Assembly (NCBI GenBank): GCA_027076245.1 | Contig: JALTKC010000161.1 | Location: forward strand, 1-6,313 | Source of the DNA: Gammaproteobacteria bacterium | GTDB lineage: Bacteria; Pseudomonadota; Gammaproteobacteria; GRL18 | Direction: 5' to 3' | Length of the DNA stretch: 6,313 bases | Shown: one piece after another, positions 1 through 5,019 of the stretch | How the letters are laid out: each line of letters starts with the position of its first letter | How positions within the stretch are numbered: the stretch's first letter is position 1 | The notes under the pieces: generated by a model | Told to the model about the DNA's origin: nothing | What the model saw: the letters and a program-made list of their open reading frames with translations, nothing else | The model's database searches: none | Program-made: the position numbers and the translations under genes

Positions 1-1
1 G

Positions 2-553
2 GGGGAGGCCTCTCTGCCTCAGGGCACTATTCAGATTTATCAGGATAATAAAGAGGGCAGTCTGAGCTATATTGCCGGCCTGCAGTTTGATTATGTGGCT
101 ATTGGTGAAAAGGCAGAGCTTAATACCGGGGTTAATCCACAAGTGTATTTTCAGTTGGTGAATTTAAAAAACTGGCGTGATAATATCTGGATGTATTACC
201 GCAAGGGTAAAGTCTATCGCCGTGTAGGTGACGGGCATAGGATAGTCGATCATAATGCGACAGTCGCTGGTTGGGATGAACACCGTATCTATGTACAGAA
301 GATTAAGAATTTTACCGCTAAGCCGGTTAAAGTGGAAATCCGCCGTCGGGTGACTGGGGATGCCGCAATAAAAAGTAGCCTGGATATGAAAAAACATGAT
401 TTCCAGACCTTCGAACTGCAGACAGCACTGGCAGCGGGTGAACAGCAGGCGTTATTATACGAAACGCAGATTAAAAAAGGCCGAAATGCCCGTCAGAATC
501 AGCTTATACTGCAGAAAAAAACCATAGACTATCCCGTCTGGTCATTTTATTAA
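2..553 (+). CDS. DUF4139-like protein, C-terminal part (5' end outside window)
   Basis: The reading frame is open from the first complete codon of the window to TAA at 551-553, so this is the last 183 codons of a longer gene. A GTG at 95 lies in frame, but homology-like sequence continues upstream of it, so it is not the start. The visible part resembles the C-terminal region of DUF4139 proteins: an LPQGTIQIY strand opening, a segment ending in FDYVAIGEKAEL, then a beta-rich stretch with VQKIKNFTAKPVKVEIRRRV and a closing half containing LAAGEQQALLYET. These match the family pattern of a mucoidy-inhibitor-like beta domain in which 'N-x-x-x-x-P-V-x-V-E' is typical. The function of the family is unknown, and many members are exported. 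No signal peptide can be judged because the N-terminus is missing. The stop is 12 nt before the next start, suggesting one transcript. The family call rests on recalled motif patterns and is moderately sure. Confidence 0.7.
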   Translation, partial: GEASLPQGTIQIYQDNKEGSLSYIAGLQFDYVAIGEKAELNTGVNPQVYFQLVNLKNWRDNIWMYYRKGKVYRRVGDGHRIVDHNATVAGWDEHRIYVQKIKNFTAKPVKVEIRRRVTGDAAIKSSLDMKKHDFQTFELQTALAAGEQQALLYETQIKKGRNARQNQLILQKKTIDYPVWSFY

Positions 554-565
554 AAAGGAATCACA

Positions 566-1369
566 GTGAATAAAACTCAACATCTCGTAACGATTTCAAA
601 GCTTATAATACCAGCATTGGCTTTTTCAGGTTTGCTTTCAGTATCGGCTCAGGCCGGCTGGCAGGACTGGGCAAAAGAAGCGGACTCGTTTCTTAAATCC
701 ACCACAGGGAAAGATACCGCATCAACGGTCAGCTCCAGTCTTTCCAATGACGAAATTGCCCAGGGCTTAAAAGAAGCACTGGATGTCGGTGTTAAAAAGG
801 CCATTGATATGCTGGGTCGGGAAAACGGTTTTTTAAATGACCAGAGTGTGCGTATTCCCATGCCTGAACAGCTGACGCAGATTGAAAAAGCCCTGCGTAT
901 GGCCGGGCAGGATCAGATGGCGGATGAATTTGTGACCAGTATGAACCGGGCTGCTGAACAGGCAGTACCCCAGGTTACTAATGTCTTTGTGGATGCGATA
1001 TCAAAAATGTCTTTGAGCGATGCCCAGTCGATACTTTCCGGAGGAGATACTGCAGCGACCGACTATTTCAGGCAGCATACTTCTGAACAGCTTAGCCAGT
1101 TAATTAAACCTTATGTGACTCAATCCATGGCCTCTAATGAGGTTACCCAGTATTACCAGTCTATGCTGTCCATGGCGAAACAATATGACACCTTTGGTCT
1201 TTTAAACCAGTATCTTGGTCAGGCCGCCAATTTGGAAGACTATGTGACGGATAAAACCCTGGATGGCCTGTTCAGTAAAATTGCCGAACAGGAGGCTCTG
1301 ATACGCCAGAATCCCGCTGCCCGTACCACCGATATTCTTAAATCGGTCTTTGGTTCGCTGTCAAATTAA
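566..1369 (+). CDS. DUF4197 family exported protein
   Basis: This 267-residue protein starts at GTG 566, preceded by AAGGAA at 555-560 with 5-nt spacing. No in-frame ATG fits the signal peptide better. Residues 1-30 form a Sec-type signal peptide (MNKTQ, a hydrophobic stretch from about residue 13 to 26, then SAQA before G31), giving a probable periplasmic protein. There is no lipobox cysteine. The mature part looks helical and carries DUF4197 hallmarks: LSNDEIAQGLKEAL near the N-terminus, then a conserved-looking VRIPMPEQL, MNRAAEQAVPQ, MSLSDAQSIL-GGDTAATDYFR and the final QYLG region. The family is widespread in proteobacteria and has no established function. It sits 12 nt after the DUF4139-like gene and 12 nt before the TatD gene, so all are probably cotranscribed. 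Length is near the usual size for the family. The identification is by recalled family motifs. Confidence 0.85.
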   Translation: MNKTQHLVTISKLIIPALAFSGLLSVSAQAGWQDWAKEADSFLKSTTGKDTASTVSSSLSNDEIAQGLKEALDVGVKKAIDMLGRENGFLNDQSVRIPMPEQLTQIEKALRMAGQDQMADEFVTSMNRAAEQAVPQVTNVFVDAISKMSLSDAQSILSGGDTAATDYFRQHTSEQLSQLIKPYVTQSMASNEVTQYYQSMLSMAKQYDTFGLLNQYLGQAANLEDYVTDKTLDGLFSKIAEQEALIRQNPAARTTDILKSVFGSLSN

Positions 1370-1381
1370 GCGGCTGCTAGC

Positions 1382-2254
1382 ATGGTCCGACTGGTTGATA
1401 CCCATTGTCATCTGGATTTTGCAGAATTTGACAAGGATCGTTCTGCCATTCTGCAAAACTGCAAAAAACAGTCTGTGCAGAATATTATCGTTCCCGGTAT
1501 TAAGGCCAAAGGCTGGTTAATTCTGCTGGAGCTCTGTAGGCAGCTACGTATGCTTTATCCGGCACTGGGACTGCATCCCTGTTTTATGCAGCAGCATCAG
1601 CCGGATGACCTGCACAGACTGGAAGATTACTGTCAGTCAGGTGAGCTGTATGCCATCGGTGAAATAGGCCTGGACTATAGATCCGGTCACGCCTGTCGAT
1701 CCGGTCAGGCCTGTCGATCCGGCCACGCCTGTCAGCAGAAAGCCTCTAAAAATGATCAGACGGGCAGGGAACAGCAGCTTTTTTATTTTTCTGCTCAGCT
1801 GGATCTGGCTGAACAATACGCTTTACCGGTATTAATCCATGCGGTGAAATCCCATCAGGATGTGCTGGCCCTGTTAAAACAGCACCCATTAATAAACGGT
1901 ATTATTCATGCCTACAGCGGCAGTTATGAACAGGCATTAGAATATCTGAAACTGGGCTTTAAACTGGGTTTTGGCGGTGCCTATACTTATCCACGGGCTA
2001 AAAAACTGCGTACTCTGGTCAGTCGGCTGCCTCTGGAAGCCTGGGTACTGGAAACCGATGCACCGGATATGAGTCCTGAGTCTCATTATGGACAACGCAA
2101 CAGCCCGGAATACCTTCCGGAAATTGCCCAGGTCTTTGTCAGCCTGTATGATAAATCACTAACAACTGAACAGATTCTGGAACAGCTTTATCAAAATACT
2201 CTAAGTATTTTTCCAAAGCTTGAAAACGGGCTTAAAACTGGACTTAAACCATGA
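1382..2254 (+). CDS. yjjV: TatD family metal-dependent hydrolase, YjjV-like, with repeat insertion
   Basis: This 290-residue protein has the full metal-site set of TatD hydrolases: DTHCHLDF with H8 and H10, GEIGLDY with E94, PVLIHA with H153, IIHAYSGS with H176, and ETDAPD with D226. These bind two divalent metals in a TIM barrel. Family members are 3'-5' exonucleases or related phosphoester/ester hydrolases, and the substrate here is not known. The GFGGAYTYPRAKKLR and LPLEAWVLETDAPDMSPES-type stretches resemble E. coli YjjV more than TatD or YcfH. The protein is about 30 residues longer than E. coli YjjV, mainly because a three-unit repeat (residues 100-117) plus a polar stretch follows GEIGLDY. 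All metal ligands remain and the frame is intact, so it is probably functional. ATG 1382 is chosen because the catalytic motif starts at residue 6. No good Shine-Dalgarno is visible, which suggests coupling to the upstream gene. The stop overlaps the next start. Confidence 0.9.
   Translation: MVRLVDTHCHLDFAEFDKDRSAILQNCKKQSVQNIIVPGIKAKGWLILLELCRQLRMLYPALGLHPCFMQQHQPDDLHRLEDYCQSGELYAIGEIGLDYRSGHACRSGQACRSGHACQQKASKNDQTGREQQLFYFSAQLDLAEQYALPVLIHAVKSHQDVLALLKQHPLINGIIHAYSGSYEQALEYLKLGFKLGFGGAYTYPRAKKLRTLVSRLPLEAWVLETDAPDMSPESHYGQRNSPEYLPEIAQVFVSLYDKSLTTEQILEQLYQNTLSIFPKLENGLKTGLKP
1680..1733 (+). repeat. Three tandem 18-bp repeats inside the TatD gene
   Basis: Three head-to-tail copies of GATCCGGTCACGCCTGTC (1680-1697, 1698-1715, 1716-1733) differ only at two positions. 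Copy 2 has CAG in place of CAC, and copy 3 has GGC in place of GGT. In the gene's frame each unit encodes RSG-(H/Q)-AC, giving residues 100-117 with cysteines at 105, 111 and 117. The array does not shift the frame. It lies in the loop after the metal-binding GEIGLDY strand. Confidence 0.95.
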
Positions 2255-3111
2255 AAACAATCAGCCAGTTTATTTTATCTATTGTATGTCTCATCTCTTA
2301 TTCTATAAGCCATGCTAAATCTCCAATAGTGATTAAAAATCCGCTTAAACAGCAACGTTTTGTTATTGAAAACCAGGTGATTACCGAATCCAGTGGTCTG
2401 GCCTGTTCAACCCGGGATAAAAAAATTCTCTGGACACATAATGATAGCGGCCATATGCCCATTATTTATGCCCTTAACAATCATGGCAAAGATCAGGACA
2501 GCTATTTTATTGATGGTGTGGAAAGTATCGACTGGGAAGATATGGATGCCTTTGAATATCAGGGCAGGCATTATTTGCTGATTGCCGATACGGGAGATAA
2601 TTTCAGGGTGTTATGGGAACACCGGCTCTTTTTTGTTGAGGAGCCGTCAATCAGTCAGCAGCCGCATCCGACCCTGACACCGGCATGGACTATTGTGTTT
2701 CAGTTTGAAAATGGCCGTTCCTATGACGTGGAAGCGGCTGCCGTGGATGAGCAGCGTAATAAAGTCGTCCTGCTGACCAAAAGGCATAAACCCACTCTGA
2801 TGTTTGAACTGCCCTTAAAACCTGAAAAACTGGAACAGGTGCTACAGGCGGTAAAAGTGGCGGAGCTGCCGTACATAACAAATCCTTCTGCTGTGGACAT
2901 CAGCCCGGATGGGCAGATTATGTCCATTAATACTTATCGGCGGATCCATCGTTTTAGCAGAAAGACACCTAAGGAACCGTGGCAGTACCAGTATTCATTA
3001 AAGTATAAACCGATGTTTCAGCCTGAAGCGATGTGTCTGTCCAGGGACAGCAAAAACTATTATGTCACCTCGGAAAAACGATTTGACCTGCTGAAAATAA
3101 AGATTAAATGA
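2251..3111 (+). CDS. Exported beta-propeller-like protein of unknown function
   Basis: This 286-residue protein begins at ATG 2251, overlapping the TatD stop as ATGA, so translation is probably coupled. Residues 1-22 look like a Sec signal peptide (KT at the N-terminus, hydrophobic core, SHA before K23), placing it in the periplasm or outside. The mature protein has spaced blade-like motifs: ESSGLA, LWTHNDSG (residues 60-67), DWEDMDAF (94-101), ADTGDN (112-117), YDVEAAAVDEQ..VVLLTKR, NPSAVDISPDG and QPEAMCLSRDS..YYVTSE. This order of SGLA / THNDSG / DWED / D-x-GDN / EA-x-x-VD / SPDG / EA is familiar from secreted propeller-like proteins annotated as hypothetical. The acidic GDN and DWED clusters could bind calcium, which is an inference. 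No catalytic function can be assigned. It ends the putative operon, and an AT-rich spacer follows. Confidence 0.8.
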   Translation: MKTISQFILSIVCLISYSISHAKSPIVIKNPLKQQRFVIENQVITESSGLACSTRDKKILWTHNDSGHMPIIYALNNHGKDQDSYFIDGVESIDWEDMDAFEYQGRHYLLIADTGDNFRVLWEHRLFFVEEPSISQQPHPTLTPAWTIVFQFENGRSYDVEAAAVDEQRNKVVLLTKRHKPTLMFELPLKPEKLEQVLQAVKVAELPYITNPSAVDISPDGQIMSINTYRRIHRFSRKTPKEPWQYQYSLKYKPMFQPEAMCLSRDSKNYYVTSEKRFDLLKIKIK

Positions 3112-3115
3112 ATTT

Positions 3116-3140
3116 TATAAAAAATTTATATTTTTCTCTT
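3116..3140 (+). terminator. Weak AT-only hairpin with T-rich tail after the first operon
   Basis: Five bases after the stop of the exported propeller-like gene there is a 6-bp inverted repeat, TATAAA/TTTATA (3116-3121 and 3125-3130), followed by TTTTTCTCTT. The stem has no G-C pairs, so it is a poor intrinsic terminator on its own. It is offered as the best candidate end signal near the operon end. Confidence 0.3.
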
Positions 3141-3193
3141 TATTTATCTCGGTTTTTATAAATTTCTGCTATTATTGTTTTAATTTGTGTCCA

Positions 3194-3340
3194 TCCGGAA
3201 ATTGCCTTCCTGGCAATTTACCGGAACGCAAAAGAAAAAGTGTGATTTTTCTTTTGCTCCATTTTTAACGACTTAACGTCGTTAAAAATGAGCGGCACAT
3301 CCATGTACCGCCAGTGTGCATCAATAAATGGATGCACACT
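3194..3340. repeat. Array of five adjacent stem-loops upstream of pilZ
   Basis: Five inverted repeats follow each other with almost no spacer. (1) 3194-3206 with 3212-3225, 13 pairs, one bulged A, loop TTCCT. (2) 3228-3239 with 3246-3257, 12 perfect pairs, loop GTGTGA. (3) 3260-3272 with 3278-3290, 13 perfect pairs, loop TTAAC, extendable to 3256/3293 with one bulge. (4) 3292-3300 with 3303-3311, 9 positions with one A/C mismatch. (5) 3313-3322 with 3331-3340, 10 perfect pairs, 8-nt loop. The arms differ from one another, so this is not simple duplication. The array fills most of the 261-nt gap before pilZ and ends 32 nt before its ATG. It may be a cluster of dispersed palindromic repeats, a structured leader RNA, or a transcription end region. 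No T-tract follows the stems on the + strand. I recognise no named RNA family. Confidence 0.85.
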
Positions 3341-3372
3341 AATTAAATCCAGTGAAGCGAGTCTAAATAACC

Positions 3373-3672
3373 ATGACCATTAATTATGACGAAAAGCGTT
3401 CTTTTTATCGTATGTCTGTGGACTGCCATGTTGAATTTTCCAGACAGGGGAGTCCAGAAAAGTTTAAGGGGGATGGTAAGAATCTCAGTGCTAATGGCGT
3501 AAAGTTTATTACCGATGAAAAACTGAACGAAGGTGATGAGCTGGATGTGATTGTCCACCCGGTTATACAGACAGTGACGCCCTTATCAGCGAAAGCTAAG
3601 GTCGTAAGAGTGGTTTATGATGAAGACAATGGTAAATATATTGTAGGCTTATCTATGCAGGAAGTGGCCTAA
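3373..3672 (+). CDS. Single-domain PilZ protein, probable c-di-GMP receptor
   Basis: This 99-residue protein is essentially one PilZ domain. The two c-di-GMP-binding signatures are present: an R-x-x-x-R motif at R9-SFY-R13 and an (D/N)-x-S-x-x-G motif at N37-LSAN-G42, followed by beta strands (GVKF, ELDVIV, AKAKVVRVVY, YIVGLSM). By family knowledge such proteins bind cyclic di-GMP in the cytosol and pass the signal to motility, pili, polysaccharide synthesis or transcription partners. No partner domain is attached here, so the target is unknown. ATG 3373 places RxxxR at the usual distance from the N-terminus. Only a weak ribosome-binding site is visible. Upstream lies the five-hairpin array and downstream the stop codon interlocks with that of a - strand gene. 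Neighbours give no clear pathway. Confidence 0.9.
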   Translation: MTINYDEKRSFYRMSVDCHVEFSRQGSPEKFKGDGKNLSANGVKFITDEKLNEGDELDVIVHPVIQTVTPLSAKAKVVRVVYDEDNGKYIVGLSMQEVA

Positions 3673-4145
3673 ACATAATAGTCCACACCACCAGGACTAT
3701 AGGGTTGTTGTAAAGAAGCTGAAGGCGAGTTGCTAACATAGCTCTGAATAACCAGGGAACTGCCGGACAGTCCGTTGTAGCTTCTGCGGTTGGCATAAGG
3801 AAAAGATGTGCTGTTATCCGCATAATTAGTTTGTGAACCCGTATCACGATTAATCAGAGAATAATCCGTTGGCTGATTCTGGGCAACAGGAGTTGCTGAC
3901 TCTGCCAGTGTCCTTTGTTCAACCGTCTGATTACTTTTCTGCTGTTCATTTTCCGTTAAAGAAAAACGACTTTTTTCTGCCCTGTCTTCTGCAGGCCGCG
4001 CAGTATCTTTTTTAGGATTCCTGTCATCCAGAACCTGTCCTTCAATAATAACCGGACGGGCAGGCGCATTTACTGCGGTCTGTTGAGAAGACGGGCCGCC
4101 ATACTGCGCAAGGCTTTGATACAGATTGACACTGGATATTTGCAT
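3669..4145 (-). CDS. Hypothetical low-complexity protein ending in GVDYYV
   Basis: This 158-residue protein is read leftward from ATG at 4145-4143 to TAG at 3671-3669. I do not recognise a family. It begins MQISSVNLYQSL, has a short hydrophobic-then-charged segment RPVIIEGQVLDDRNP (about residues 30-44), a charged stretch to about residue 60, then a long Q/N/S/T-rich part that is probably disordered, and ends SPGGVDYYV. There is no signal peptide and no membrane segment. The ends look more ordered than the middle, so they may be short contact motifs; this is inference. It fills an otherwise empty gap between pilZ and pncC, has a plausible promoter of its own (4152-4180), and lacks any longer competing frame, which supports a real gene. 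Its last 4 nt overlap the 3' end of pilZ. Confidence 0.68.
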   Translation of the reverse strand: MQISSVNLYQSLAQYGGPSSQQTAVNAPARPVIIEGQVLDDRNPKKDTARPAEDRAEKSRFSLTENEQQKSNQTVEQRTLAESATPVAQNQPTDYSLINRDTGSQTNYADNSTSFPYANRRSYNGLSGSSLVIQSYVSNSPSASLQQPYSPGGVDYYV

Positions 4146-4151
4146 AATTTA

Positions 4152-4180
4152 ATTATAGTCAGTATTTTAAACTTTGACCA
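4152..4180 (-). promoter_or_regulatory. Sigma-70-like promoter for the - strand hypothetical gene
   Basis: On the - strand a perfect TATAAT (4157-4152) is preceded by a 17-nt spacer and TGGTCA (4180-4175), four of six matches to TTGACA. The predicted start of transcription falls at about 4145, which is the A of the gene's ATG. No Shine-Dalgarno is present between the -10 and the ATG (TAAATT). The mRNA may therefore be leaderless. Confidence 0.5.
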
Positions 4181-4213
4181 GAAAGTAACTTCTTCCTTTT
4201 CTTTAATACACTT

Positions 4214-4245
4214 CCCTCTCCCTGGAGGAGAAGGCCAGGATGAGG
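4214..4245. repeat. Degenerate CCCTCTCC-type intergenic palindrome
   Basis: CCCTCTCC (4214-4221) and GGAGAAGG (4227-4234) form an 8-bp stem with one mismatch and a 5-nt loop, followed by CCAGGATGAGGA. The order resembles the intergenic repeat often seen in gammaproteobacteria with CCCTCTCCC, a short loop, GGGAGAGGG and a trailing GGGTGAGG. It lies in the gap between the divergent hypothetical gene and pncC. Confidence 0.5.
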
Positions 4246-4278
4246 AGAAAGGGCTAAATTAATAACAGGTAAGCTTAC

Positions 4279-4773
4279 ATGACTAAATTTTCCATCTCAC
4301 AATTAGCATCATTATGTCTGCAAAACAAAGTACAAATCACCACTGCGGAGTCCTGTACTGGCGGCCTGGTAGCCAAATTGATCACCGATCAGGCAGGCAG
4401 TTCCCAATGGTTTGAACGTGGTTTTGTCACCTATAGCAACACTGCCAAAGAACAGATGCTGGGTGTGGAACACAGTCTTTTGGAGCAGTGGGGCGCAGTC
4501 AGTGAACCGGTAGCCAAAGCCATGGCAGAAGGTGCCTTAAGCCATTCGGATGCGGATTTTGCTCTGTCCATTACCGGCATTGCCGGTCCTGACGGTGGTT
4601 CTGCAGAAAAACCTGTAGGCACTGTCTGTTTCGGCTGGGCCTGGTATGCAGGAGATGACCGTCATATAAAGGGCAGTATCACTACCCGCCACTTTCAGGG
4701 TGACAGGGATACTGTCAGAAACCAGTCGGCATACTATGCCCTGGAGCAGTTATTTAAACTAATACAGTCCTGA
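4279..4773 (+). CDS. pncC: Nicotinamide-nucleotide amidohydrolase PncC (CinA C-terminal domain family)
   Basis: This 164-residue protein is a stand-alone CinA C-terminal domain, the same size as E. coli PncC (YgaD). By family knowledge the enzyme hydrolyses nicotinamide mononucleotide to nicotinic acid mononucleotide and ammonia in the cytosol, recycling NMN released by NAD-dependent DNA ligase and similar reactions. Visible hallmarks are TTAESCTGG with the likely catalytic S25, the substrate-site stretch SSQWFERGFVTYSN followed by AKEQMLGV, the AVSEPVAKAMAEGA helix, and ITGIAGPDGGSAEKPVGTV. The N-terminal competence-protein domain of full CinA is absent, as is normal for this class. ATG 4279 has an AGG at 4267-4269, 9 nt upstream. 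The pncC-recA order is conserved in many gammaproteobacteria. A 246-nt gap and a promoter separate it from recA, so the two are probably not strictly cotranscribed. Confidence 0.95.
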   Translation: MTKFSISQLASLCLQNKVQITTAESCTGGLVAKLITDQAGSSQWFERGFVTYSNTAKEQMLGVEHSLLEQWGAVSEPVAKAMAEGALSHSDADFALSITGIAGPDGGSAEKPVGTVCFGWAWYAGDDRHIKGSITTRHFQGDRDTVRNQSAYYALEQLFKLIQS

Positions 4774-4819
4774 TATCAGCAATATACTGGTTTCTTCCAA
4801 AGCTTTTAAATAATATTCC

Positions 4820-4848
4820 TTGACCAGCTAGAAATTCCTGCATATAAT
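4820..4848 (+). promoter_or_regulatory. Sigma-70 promoter of recA
   Basis: TTGACC (4820-4825, five of six matches) and TATAAT (4843-4848, six of six) are separated by exactly 17 nt. Transcription should begin near 4855, giving a leader of about 165 nt before the recA ATG. This is the strongest promoter match in the window. The sequence just after the -10, TACTGT (4849-4854), equals the left half of a gammaproteobacterial LexA box, but the right half is not conserved. Confidence 0.75.
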
Positions 4849-4911
4849 TACTGTACAAATATCATAAATACTCTAAGATAGATAAAAGTTTTTATAAAAT
4901 ACTCGTGCCCC

Positions 4912-4932
4912 AAGGTGGTTTCTATGAAATAA
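4912..4932 (+). other. Possible minimal leader ORF (ATG AAA TAA) in the recA 5' region
   Basis: AAGGTGG (4912-4918) is a good Shine-Dalgarno match and lies 5 nt before ATG 4924, which is followed by AAA and TAA (4930-4932). It is a better ribosome-binding site than the one in front of recA itself. It could be chance or a two-codon minigene in the leader. Confidence 0.3.
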
Positions 4933-4965
4933 TATGTTTCACTATATTACAAAATAGTTACCCTG

Positions 4966-4993
4966 GTAATCCCATAAATAGTAATCCCATAAA
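4966..4993 (+). repeat. 13-bp direct repeat just upstream of recA
   Basis: GTAATCCCATAAA occurs at 4966-4978 and again at 4981-4993, a perfect repeat with a 15-nt period. The second copy ends 26 nt before the recA ATG, inside the presumed leader. It could be a recent duplication or a paired binding site. Confidence 0.9.
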
Positions 4994-5019
4994 ACAGTTA
5001 AAAACGGTAAATTAATACA

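Noticed and set aside
95..97. GTG at 95 as the start of the first gene.
   Set aside because: The frame is open to the window edge and the residues before the GTG continue the DUF4139-like pattern, so the gene starts outside the window.
1950..1977. Short internal repeat AAACTGGGCTTT / AAACTGGGTTTT in the TatD gene.
   Set aside because: It encodes KLGFKLGFGG, which corresponds to the normal family sequence (KLGYKIGVGG-like), so it is protein conservation and not a DNA repeat.
4174..4207. TTGACC with TTTAAT as a pncC promoter.
   Set aside because: The spacing is 22 nt, too long for sigma-70, and no better -10 lies at 16-18 nt.
4770..4779. Palindrome CTGATATCAG at the end of pncC as a LexA site or terminator.
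   Set aside because: The spacing between CTG and CAG is 4, not 10, there is no T-tract, and a 10-bp palindrome is not unusual.
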